In this document: one piece after another, positions 42,870-49,918 of the stretch | Position numbering within the stretch: position 1 is the stretch's first letter | How the letters are laid out: each line of letters opens with the position of its first letter | From: Candidatus Thorarchaeota archaeon | GTDB taxonomy: Archaea; Asgardarchaeota; Thorarchaeia; Thorarchaeales; Thorarchaeaceae | NCBI GenBank assembly: GCA_011365025.1 | Contig: RDOF01000021.1 | Coordinates: 1-53,213, forward strand | DNA: 53,213 nucleotides | Direction of reading: 5' to 3' | Program-made: the position numbers and the translations under genes | The notes under the pieces: model-generated | Seen by the model: the letters and a program-made list of their open reading frames with translations, nothing else | What the model was told of the DNA's origin: nothing | The model's database searches: none

Positions 42870-42976
42870 GGGCCGGTAGATTAGCCCGGCAGATCGTCTG
42901 GTTTGCAAACCTTCTGGATCTCCCAGGAGATCAAATCTCCAGAAGGTCGCGAGTTCAAATCTCGCCCGGTCCACCA
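42870..42976 (+). tRNA. tRNA-Ala (TGC) with a 30-nt intron at position 37/38; CCA encoded
   Basis: Acceptor stem GGGCCGG (42870-42876) pairs with CCGGTCC (42966-42972), including the G3-U70 pair that marks alanine tRNAs. D arm GATT...GATC; anticodon stem TCTGG (42897-42901) with CCAGA (42939-42943); loop TTTGCA|T, anticodon TGC at 42904-42906; T arm GCGAG-TTCAAAT-CTCGC; A73 and CCA at 42974-42976. The intron is 42908-42937. A bulge-helix-bulge fits exactly: central helix TTTG (42902-42905) with CAAA (42932-42935), bulges CAA (cut after 42907) and TCT (cut after 42937). Inside it is the hairpin ATCTCC-CA-GGAGAT. A 9-nt intron segment, CCTTCTGGA (42910-42918), can also pair with TCCAGAAGG (42938-42946) of the 3' exon. 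TTAAAAC at 42836-42842 is a candidate TATA box. Confidence 0.95.
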
Positions 42977-42990
42977 TTTCACTCATTTTC

Positions 42991-43098
42991 CTACTCCGTG
43001 ACTTTGCTAGCGCAGGCTTTGCAGTACGGACGATGTGAAGTGCCTACATAAGTGGGCTCTCCTCTAATCTTCTTCTTACACCTACGACACTGAATCAT
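42991..43098 (-). CDS. 35-residue zinc-ribbon microprotein
   Basis: A short minus-strand frame (ATG 43098, TAG 42993-42991) that starts MIQCRRCKKKIRGEP and ends YCKACASKVTE. CxxC near the N-terminus and CxxC near the C-terminus, 15 residues apart, with GEP and a Tyr-Val turn between them, make a complete minimal zinc ribbon, similar to the small treble-clef/LIM-like pieces seen as stand-alone proteins in archaea. The charge is strongly positive (KKKIR), suggesting nucleic-acid binding. It lies 14 nt beyond the tRNA CCA end, on the opposite strand. No strong ribosome-binding site is visible, so translation is not certain. Confidence 0.6.
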   Translation of the reverse strand: MIQCRRCKKKIRGEPTYVGTSHRPYCKACASKVTE

Positions 43099-43371
43099 GG
43101 AAAAATCACACTCCACTTTGGATTGAAACATCAATCGCCCTACTAACGTAGGGTTATTTCATACCTTACAGCAAAATATCACTCTACAGATGCTTATCTT
43201 CTCTTCTGCAGCTGCAACCTGTGTCAGCATGGAGAAGAGGGAGAAAGAAATGTTGATTCATATGTCAAAGATATGAACCGACTCTATTCAACTCGCTTCC
43301 CTTTCGGTGGAATGTTCATTGTCATACCAAAGAGATGATTAATGAAACGAAAGAGAAATCCCTGATGGTTT
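43099..43371. other. Intergenic stretch with two inverted repeats
   Basis: CCCTAC-TAAC-GTAGGG at 43138-43153 is a perfect 6-bp hairpin. TTCATAT-GTCAAAG-ATATGAA (arms 43257-43263 and 43271-43277) is a perfect 7-bp inverted repeat about 100 nt before the next gene, the size of a regulator site. No RNA gene or credible ORF is visible. Confidence 0.35.
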
Positions 43372-43839
43372 ATGATGGAATCTCTATCTGAGGTCAAGAC
43401 TTGGCTATGGGTCCCGTTCTATTGGATTGTGATTTATACTATCCTCTTGTTTGGAGGTATTGTTGTAGGGCATATTGCCGGAACGCAGTTCTACTCAGGT
43501 GTTTTTCTCATCGGTGTTCCTCTGCTCGTTATCCCAATTACCTACAAGAATCTGGTTGGCGGAGGCTGTAGTTTGCGATTTCAGATGTGCGCTCTTGTGA
43601 AGGGTATGATTGCAGGACTTCTCTTCATGCTGCTGGCATCGGCTGCGGATCACTTTGTCTGGAGTTTATTGGGAGGCGGCCTTGGTTGGACTCCTGTGGA
43701 GGATATGGGCGTGGGTACGTTCATCTATCAAGTCTGGTTCATCAGCGGCGCAATCGGTGGAATGGGGGCGAGAATCGTTGAGGTGAGAGGTCATCCTGAA
43801 GGTACGGAGAGCAAAATCACCATCGCAGGCTTTGAGTGA
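43372..43839 (+). CDS. Predicted four-pass membrane protein, function unknown
   Basis: 155 residues from ATG 43372 (a second ATG is adjacent). Four hydrophobic segments at about 11-37, 40-58, 75-97 and 115-135, with short loops, one of which has GGGCSLRF. No ribosome-binding site stands out. I recognise no family. The 7-bp inverted repeat at 43257-43277 upstream is a possible control site. Confidence 0.6.
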   Translation: MMESLSEVKTWLWVPFYWIVIYTILLFGGIVVGHIAGTQFYSGVFLIGVPLLVIPITYKNLVGGGCSLRFQMCALVKGMIAGLLFMLLASAADHFVWSLLGGGLGWTPVEDMGVGTFIYQVWFISGAIGGMGARIVEVRGHPEGTESKITIAGFE

Positions 43840-43941
43840 TTCAAAGCGCATTTATGTACATGGAAGCAATCTATTCTAAGAATACGCATGTATTTATAGC
43901 TGGAAACCCAAAGAAGATTATCCACTTAGGAGTTGAATCTA

Positions 43942-44157
43942 ATGGGAAAAGGCCTTGCGCTATTTGGATTGATTTTGATAATCGTGGGAATTCTCCCAAT
44001 CATATTTAATATGTTGGCAATCCTACCTGAAATCGTCGATTACTTCTACATGCTGAATATCTACACGCTTACGTTAGGAGGATTTGACTTCTCCGAGATA
44101 ATGCTGATTCTTCTGGGTCTTGGTGTCATTCTCCTCATTGTTGGTGCCATCAAGTAG
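43942..44157 (+). CDS. Small two-pass membrane protein
   Basis: 71 residues. ATG 43942 is chosen because TTAGGAG lies about 8 nt upstream; a TTG at 43933 in frame would sit on that site. Two hydrophobic helices (about 4-31 and 53-70) separated by an aromatic loop (VDYFYMLNIYTLTLGGFDF). No family is recognised. A GC-rich hairpin follows 13 nt after the stop. Confidence 0.6.
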   Translation: MGKGLALFGLILIIVGILPIIFNMLAILPEIVDYFYMLNIYTLTLGGFDFSEIMLILLGLGVILLIVGAIK

Positions 44158-44506
44158 AAGTCGTTGGCAAAGGACATTGCCGCGCGCTCGCGCGGCTATC
44201 TGTCCTCAACACGATTCACTCATATGAATCGGGCTAGAGCCCTTCCTTAGTGGTGTCTTTGACGTACACCTTAGATTAGATCATGTCAGTCGGTATCTTC
44301 CCAAAACTCAGTTTTCACGATTGACCAGAAACACGACTATCCCGAGTCATGCATACCTCACCTTTCAAAGAAGACGGTGGGTAACGGTTGGAGTACGGAT
44401 ACAAGATGAAACTAATTTCCATTCAGAACTAGTATCCCACTAGCCAAAGTTTCATTGTCAGATAGGGGAATAAACAGCTTACAAAGCCCTTTCCTCAGTG
44501 CCGTTC
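44158..44506. other. Intergenic stretch with a cluster of hairpins
   Basis: No protein gene is visible in about 350 nt. It begins with AGGACA-TT-GCCGCGCG-CT-CGCGCGGC-TATC-TGTCCT (44171-44206), a stable GC-rich stem in an otherwise AT-leaning region. It is followed at once by GATTCA/TGAATC (44213-44230) and GGGCT-AG-AGCCC (44231-44242). Further on, ATGAAACT (44406-44413) pairs with AGTTTCAT (44448-44455) around an inner CTAG...CTAG stem. The first three could be part of a structured RNA or 3' UTR; the last could be a shared terminator for the convergent genes. Confidence 0.4.
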
Positions 44507-45076
44507 TCATTCAATGGCAATTAACAGTGATGCCAAAGAGGTCGTCAATACAAATTCCAGCCCCTCGCCGGTTGTAACGTGAATTCTTGCATATTGGAAA
44601 TAGGAGCCAATTAGAGTCGGGGGATTTGGCATCCTTCGATCGTTGGAATATTGAAGCTGGCCAGAAGACTGCGCTCCGATTGTTGTATTGCTTTCAGTGA
44701 GAAGGCCAAAGGTATAGAAAAACTCCGAGTCCTGAAAATAGACCGAGGCTTTTGTGGCGTTGAAATCTGTTACTGGGTCAAGGTTGGTGTTTGTCACCCT
44801 TATTTCAATCCGTAGAAAGTATCTGTTACCGGCATGCAGCATGTAGAGTTGAAACGTCCCTTCTGCAGATATGTTGAGACCATCTACCGTTACGTTAAAG
44901 GGTTGAACTCCGGGCACTGGATCGGCAGGCGGAACTGGATCTAGAGGTTCATAGATTATGGGCAATCCTGTCGTTGTAGTTCCATTTTCAATCCTTCCAA
45001 GATACACAAGTACAAAGGCACTCCCAATTAGCAATAGAACAATGGTACCTGCCAAGGTTGCGATTTTCCTATCCAC
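44507..45076 (-). CDS. Membrane-anchored extracellular protein (DUF4352-like beta-sandwich)
   Basis: 189 residues from GTG 45076, decided by a perfect GGAGGT 7 nt upstream. One N-terminal hydrophobic segment (residues 7-27, IATLAGTIVLLLIGSAFVLVY broken by charges) acts as uncleaved anchor or signal; it is followed by a Pro-rich linker (PLDPVPPADPVPG) and an about 120-residue beta-rich domain with RYFLRIEIRVTNTNLDPVTDF. This arrangement of a strand pattern ending V-x-N-T/N resembles DUF4352/immunoglobulin-like domains of cell-surface lipoproteins. Several N-x-T sequons suggest glycosylation. Function unknown. Confidence 0.6.
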   Translation of the reverse strand: MDRKIATLAGTIVLLLIGSAFVLVYLGRIENGTTTTGLPIIYEPLDPVPPADPVPGVQPFNVTVDGLNISAEGTFQLYMLHAGNRYFLRIEIRVTNTNLDPVTDFNATKASVYFQDSEFFYTFGLLTESNTTIGAQSSGQLQYSNDRRMPNPPTLIGSYFQYARIHVTTGEGLEFVLTTSLASLLIAIE

Positions 45077-45515
45077 GATTGAAACCTCCGAACACCTTGT
45101 TTCCTGGCTGCGCCCATTTCGTATTTCATGTTTTCTCTTTGATTTCGAAAAGCACTCTCACACGTGTTGAAGCAAGTGACCGCACCGTGATGATGCTTGG
45201 CTTCTCTGAGTGCACCTATAAACCTCTTGACGGCCCTTCAATTTGGACAGCAAAAAATGTAGCTGGCCTAGTTACTGAATGGCGTGTCTATGAGGATAGA
45301 AGTGAAACTTGCTCCTTGTTGAAGATAGGGTGAGTATGAAAGATACTATCGCATCCACTTCAACCAGAAACACCATCTGAGTATGGTTCCGTAAGGCAAT
45401 CCTTAAAGGGGGCCAATCTTGCGAAAAACGAAACAACAAGGGACACGAGGTGATTCACATCTCGATTGAACCGGAGACCTGAATCATTGGAGTCTCTTGA
45501 AATGGTGAATTGACT
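45077..45515. other. Intergenic stretch before the pyrophosphatase gene
   Basis: About 440 nt with no convincing gene. A frame at 45187-45333 could encode 48 residues but has no ribosome-binding site and no similarity I recognise. CCTTAAAG near 45402-45410 and CTATAAAC near 45218-45226 (also TATA-like on the minus strand) are promoter candidates for hppA and for the minus-strand gene respectively. Nothing else is seen. Confidence 0.35.
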
Positions 45516-47936
45516 ATGCAATTATTCGAGACTTTTGCAGGAATGCATTGGTTTGAGCAGCTAATGATTTCGATTGTGATTCTAGCTGCAATCGCCAGTC
45601 TCGTGTATGCTTGGTGGCTCCGAAGAGATGTTCTCACCCTGCCCAAGGGAACGGAGCAGATGCAGACTGTCTGGAATGGGATCCGAGAGGGCGCACTTTC
45701 TTATCTACGTAGACAGCTCAGGACAATACTGCCCATTTTGATAGTGCTGGCTTTTGTTCTCTTTTTCACAGTGTATGTGACTGTCCCAGAAGATGGAACT
45801 CTTGCCTTGTGGGGCATCACGAGAGAGCAGATTATAGCACAGGAACCAGCGGCTCTTGCAACTCTGCAAGAGATACAGGTTGTGGTTGGTATTGGCCGTT
45901 CGCTTGCTTTTGTCTTGGGCGCAAGCTTCTCCCTTATGGTGGGACAGCTTGGGATGAGAATAGCTGTTGAATCCAATATTCGAGTTGCACAGGCTACACG
46001 TGAGGGTGAGAACCGGTATAACCGCGCATTGACAATCTCCTATCGTGGTGGTACATTCACGGGGATGCTGACAGATGGTCTTGGCCTGCTTGGAGGTACA
46101 ATAATCTTCATCATCTATGGACTTGCTGCACCCGACGCATTGCTGGGATTTGGCCTAGGTGGAACGCTACTTGCCTTATTCATGAGAGTAGGTGGCGGCA
46201 TCTACACGAAAGCAGCAGATGTCGGCGCAGACCTTGTAGGCAAGGTTGAACATGGACTTCCTGAGGATGATCCAAGGAATGCGGCTGTTGTGGCTGATCT
46301 TGTAGGCGACAATGTCGGCGACTGTGCAGGAATGGCAGCTGATATTTTCGAGTCATATGAGGTCACCATTGTATCGTCACTGATTCTTGCAATTGTACTC
46401 TATATTACTCCTGGTTACAATGCGGCTCTGCTCCCTGGCGGTGCCTTTGCTGTTGTGGTGTTCCCGCTCTTCGTCCGAGCGGTAGGAGTAATCTCATCTA
46501 TGATTGGGACATTCATGGTTCCTGTCTGGCCAAGACTGCTCAAGAAGAGAGCAGTTTATGCAGAAAAGGCGATGTTCCTCTCTTACGAGGCATCAAGCGC
46601 TTTCACCATCACACTCACTATGATCCTATCTTGGCTCTACGTGGGAGACCTTCGATTTGGGATTCTTGTAGCTGTGGGTGTCATGCTTGCAGTTTCCTTC
46701 AATCCAATCACAAGCTATTTCACATCACTGAAGAAGGCTCCAGTAAAGGAGATAGTGAGATCTGCTGATACAGGCACTGCAACATTCATTCTATCCGGAT
46801 TAGTTGCGGGTTATGAGTCAACTGTTGCAGCATTGGTTGTGATAGTCACGACCTTTGGAATCGCATCGGTTCTCTTTCTTGCTCCTGTTGCTGCAGCGCT
46901 TTCACCCCTCTTCGTGGGCAGTATCTCGGGACCAGTTTGGACCCTCTATGGTATTGCTCTAATCGGTATTGGCATGCTTTCACACACTGGCAACAATGTG
47001 GCTATGGATAGCTATGGGCCAATTAGTGACAACGCCGCAGGCATTGGGGAGCTCTCTCCGGGCGATTTTGATAAAGAGTCACAGAAGACAATGCATGAGC
47101 TTGATGCTGTAGGCAATACAACTAAGGCCATCACCAAGGGTGTTGCAATTGCCTCTGCAGTCATCGCCGCTGTTAGTCTCTTCAACAGCTATGCAGCGTA
47201 TACAGGACTGCTGGAAACAGGCATTCGACTAGACGACCCTCTCGTCTTCTCTGGAGTGCTTTTGGGAGCTGCATTGCCCTGGCTCTTCTCAGCACTCAAT
47301 ATGAAAGCCGTGACTAGAGCCGCAGGTGAAATGGTCAAAGAGGTCCGACGTCAATTCCGGATACCTGGAATATTAGAGGGTACTGTCAAACCCGATTATG
47401 ACAGGGCTGTTGGCATATCCACCACGGCAGCTCAAAAAGAGCTGATATCGCTGGCTGCTATTACCGTCAGTATTCCCATAATAGTCGGTATCCTATTTCA
47501 GGAAGCAGCACTAGGTGGATTCCTTGGTGGTATCATCATCTCAGGTCAGCTTCTTGCCGTGTTTATGTCCAATACTGGTGGGGCTTGGGACAATGCCAAG
47601 AAAGCCATTGAAGACGAACCCTGTGACATCGAACGCAACATGGGCAAAGGCTCTGAGCGCCACAAATGTGGTGTTGTCGGCGATACAGTCGGAGATCCTC
47701 TCAAGGACACCGCTGGTCCTGCGCTGAATCCAATGATCAAGGTGGTTAACCTGCTCAGCCTTATTCTAGCACCACTCTTGACGACTTACAAATTCGGCCC
47801 TGATCTGACAACCAACCTTGCTCTACTAACTGTGCTTGCAGTAATGACCTTGGTGACTATTTGGGCGATTAGAAAGAGCATGAAGGAAGCCGACTTTGGC
47901 ATGGAATCTCCCACTGTCGAGGAATTTGCTGAATAA
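45516..47936 (+). CDS. hppA: Membrane-bound proton-translocating pyrophosphatase (K+-independent type)
   Basis: 806 residues from ATG 45516 (MQLFETFAGMHWF); a TTG at 45510 is in frame, but GGTGA lies before the ATG. About sixteen membrane helices. Catalytic pyrophosphate-binding motifs: DLVGDNVGDCAGMAADIFES, DSYGPISDNAAGIGELS and GDTVGDPLKDTAGPALN. The sequence GNTTKAITKGVAIASA carries Lys where K+-dependent enzymes have Ala (GNTTAA) and Thr three residues later, the pattern of K+-independent H+-pumping enzymes. The enzyme splits PPi in the cytosol and pumps H+ outward, conserving biosynthetic PPi energy. The gene is monocistronic: a hairpin/T-tract terminator follows. Confidence 0.95.
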   Translation: MQLFETFAGMHWFEQLMISIVILAAIASLVYAWWLRRDVLTLPKGTEQMQTVWNGIREGALSYLRRQLRTILPILIVLAFVLFFTVYVTVPEDGTLALWGITREQIIAQEPAALATLQEIQVVVGIGRSLAFVLGASFSLMVGQLGMRIAVESNIRVAQATREGENRYNRALTISYRGGTFTGMLTDGLGLLGGTIIFIIYGLAAPDALLGFGLGGTLLALFMRVGGGIYTKAADVGADLVGKVEHGLPEDDPRNAAVVADLVGDNVGDCAGMAADIFESYEVTIVSSLILAIVLYITPGYNAALLPGGAFAVVVFPLFVRAVGVISSMIGTFMVPVWPRLLKKRAVYAEKAMFLSYEASSAFTITLTMILSWLYVGDLRFGILVAVGVMLAVSFNPITSYFTSLKKAPVKEIVRSADTGTATFILSGLVAGYESTVAALVVIVTTFGIASVLFLAPVAAALSPLFVGSISGPVWTLYGIALIGIGMLSHTGNNVAMDSYGPISDNAAGIGELSPGDFDKESQKTMHELDAVGNTTKAITKGVAIASAVIAAVSLFNSYAAYTGLLETGIRLDDPLVFSGVLLGAALPWLFSALNMKAVTRAAGEMVKEVRRQFRIPGILEGTVKPDYDRAVGISTTAAQKELISLAAITVSIPIIVGILFQEAALGGFLGGIIISGQLLAVFMSNTGGAWDNAKKAIEDEPCDIERNMGKGSERHKCGVVGDTVGDPLKDTAGPALNPMIKVVNLLSLILAPLLTTYKFGPDLTTNLALLTVLAVMTLVTIWAIRKSMKEADFGMESPTVEEFAE

Positions 47937-47955
47937 AGCAACCGTAATCTAGATT

Positions 47956-47991
47956 GGTGGCACATGTTGCCACCTCTCTTCTTCTTTTTTC
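47956..47991 (+). terminator. Hairpin and T-rich tract after hppA
   Basis: GGTGGCA (47956-47962) and TGCCACC (47968-47974) form a perfect 7-bp stem around CATGT, followed directly by TCTCTTCTTCTTTTTT. It sits about 20 nt after the hppA stop. It looks exactly like an intrinsic terminator; in archaea the T tract is probably the essential part. Confidence 0.6.
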
Positions 47992-48088
47992 CTAATATAC
48001 TTCGAATCGACATGCTTTTTTGCCATAAATTCCATACAAGTAACTAGTGCCCTGACAATGACTGCTTTGGGCTTAGAGGGTAGTTCGT

Positions 48089-49243
48089 GTGAATGATTTC
48101 TTGGTCCCTGATAGTGTTTTCGAGGAACATGAGTTTACAGTCTGGTCCTTGGCATTCTCTCCTGATGGGTCCTACTTATTCTCAGGTGGCCAGGACACTA
48201 CAGTTAGAGTCTGGGATCTTAGTTCAGGCCGCGAAATGCATACTCTATCAGGACACACCGGTGCCGTCTATGGCATCAGCGTCCTTCCTGTTGGCTCCGA
48301 ACTCGTTTCAATTGCAGACAAGGATTTAGCGATTAGAATTTGGGATTACGAACGAGGTGCACTGGTTAGCGCCTTAGCTCCCAATTCTGTCCATGTCACA
48401 ACTATTGCCGTTTCGCCTGACAATAGGTACATCATTACTGGCGGAGATGATGGCAAGGTTCGAATCTGGGATATTGATAATGGCGTTATTCTTAGCGTCC
48501 TAGACCATCCTGGCCCCATCTATTCCATGACGATTAGCCCAGATGGTCAGCATCTTGTTGTGGGTGCAAAGAGAGTTCCCACATCTCCCAATCCAGGTGT
48601 GATTTGGGTTTGGGATTTTGAGCTTGGCAAGCTGCTTCACACGCTCTCGGGACACAAGGGGAATGTCACTGCCTTGACAATGACCGCAGATTCGCGCTAT
48701 ATCCTATCAGGAGGGCAGCACGGCGAGGTCAAGCTCTGGGATTTGGAAACAGGCACGCATCTAAACACAATGAGTGGACATGAAGGCGCAATCCTCTGTC
48801 TTCATCTAGCTTCTGATGGGCGTCATTTCCTGAGTGGATCTTCAGATGGTACTTTACGAGTCTGGCTACTGCACGGAGGCGTTCTGGTTCATTCATTTCA
48901 TCATTCAGAAAATGTGCACGCTATGGCAGTGAGCCCAGACAGCAGACGGGTGGCGACAGGTGATATGGACGGAGTTGTGCAGGTTTGGGACCTGCAAATC
49001 TGGAGCACGTGGACTGATTCTAGTCTTGAAAGAGAACGCGAACGTGAGGCAGAACTTGAAGCGTTCCGAATGGTACAGCTGAGAAAAGTGATTGCCCGCT
49101 ACGAAACACTTCCGCTTGAACGACTGGCCACACTCCTCCGTTTTGACAGCCTAGCGAAGCTGGAGGACTGGCTGTTGGATCTGCCTGAAGAGACCCCTGT
49201 TCGAGTGGACGGTAATGTGCTGATAATCCAGAAGACTACCTAG
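48089..49243 (+). CDS. Seven-bladed WD40-repeat protein with C-terminal PCI/winged-helix-like domain
   Basis: 384 residues from GTG 48089, with AGAGGG about 9 nt upstream. Seven WD units can be laid out end to end (about residues 10-310); typical ones are TVWSLAFSPDGSYLFSGGQD followed by TVRVWDL, and TALTMTADSRYILSGGQ followed by VKLWDLETG; the fourth has a 6-residue insert (KRVPTSPNPG) and the sixth ends WLL instead of WDL. This is one complete propeller, a protein-interaction platform. After a short charged helix (EREREREAELEAFR) comes VIARYETLPLERLATLLRFD then LEDWLLDLPEETPV and VDGNVLIIQ, the pattern of a PCI-type winged helix (Y-E-x-L-x-L-x-x-L-A-x-L-L). WD40 plus PCI-like combinations are characteristic of eukaryotic complexes. 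The partner is unknown. Confidence 0.88.
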   Translation: MNDFLVPDSVFEEHEFTVWSLAFSPDGSYLFSGGQDTTVRVWDLSSGREMHTLSGHTGAVYGISVLPVGSELVSIADKDLAIRIWDYERGALVSALAPNSVHVTTIAVSPDNRYIITGGDDGKVRIWDIDNGVILSVLDHPGPIYSMTISPDGQHLVVGAKRVPTSPNPGVIWVWDFELGKLLHTLSGHKGNVTALTMTADSRYILSGGQHGEVKLWDLETGTHLNTMSGHEGAILCLHLASDGRHFLSGSSDGTLRVWLLHGGVLVHSFHHSENVHAMAVSPDSRRVATGDMDGVVQVWDLQIWSTWTDSSLEREREREAELEAFRMVQLRKVIARYETLPLERLATLLRFDSLAKLEDWLLDLPEETPVRVDGNVLIIQKTT

Positions 49244-49245
49244 CC

Positions 49246-49674
49246 CTACTGAAGGTCTCCAAGTCTGTTTTCGCCAGTTATTTTCTGCAATGGTGTCAGA
49301 TTGATAGAGGTCTCTAGAGTTCCCAAATACTCCCCATCGTCATTGCGAATTGCATAGTATCTGATGAGCATCTTTCTTGGGGTTCCATCCTCGGGAAGGT
49401 CTATCCAGAAATCTACGTGGTCCTTGTCTCCTGTCCTTAGGAGCTGGATGACCTTCTCCACTTTGTCGAGGCTTGCGCTTGGATGGCACATTCGGACATT
49501 TCGACCAATTACGCCTGGCCCGCGCTTGAAGACACGTATTCCGTGTTTATTCCAGAAGAGCACATTGTCGTTCGCATCGATAACAGAGAACTCCATGGGA
49601 AATGTATCAAGCAGGGCTCCAAAGAACTCGTAGGACATACCTCTCAAGGCATTCATGAGCTGTTCGATTGGCAT
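49246..49674 (-). CDS. DUF438-like PAS-domain protein
   Basis: 142 residues, ATG 49674. After a short helix (IEQLMNALRGMSYEFFGALL), one PAS fold fills the protein: MEFSVIDANDNVLFWNKHG, GVIGRNVRMCHPSASLDKV, DHVDFWIDLPEDG, then KMLIRYYAIRNDDGEYLG and TLETSINLTPLQ. The NVxxCHPxxS turn and DFWI motif are those of the PAS domain found at the end of DUF438 proteins. PAS domains sense small ligands, redox state or bind haem; His in CHP is a possible ligand contact. No output domain is attached, so it probably signals through a partner. It converges with the WD40 gene, 2 nt apart. Confidence 0.85.
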   Translation of the reverse strand: MPIEQLMNALRGMSYEFFGALLDTFPMEFSVIDANDNVLFWNKHGIRVFKRGPGVIGRNVRMCHPSASLDKVEKVIQLLRTGDKDHVDFWIDLPEDGTPRKMLIRYYAIRNDDGEYLGTLETSINLTPLQKITGENRLGDLQ

Positions 49675-49918
49675 TGGGACATCACGATTTCCACTACTGG
49701 CCCAACCTAAAAAGAATTCTACATGCTAGAAGTTTGGAAGGTCTCCCCTTCTTCTTAAGCGATGTTCAGCATCCTGGCTTGGATTAATAAGTCATCGTTA
49801 CTAAAGATAGGATACTTTGTGACAGAGCACGACCTTACTACAATCGCATGATTCAAGCATTTAGGGAATGCATAGGGAAGCCTTGATGTCCTCCGTCGCA
49901 GCATAGGGGAGATTGTTC

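Noticed and set aside
45187..45333. Short frame before hppA
   Set aside because: Starts weakly, no ribosome-binding site, no recognisable domain; treated as noncoding.
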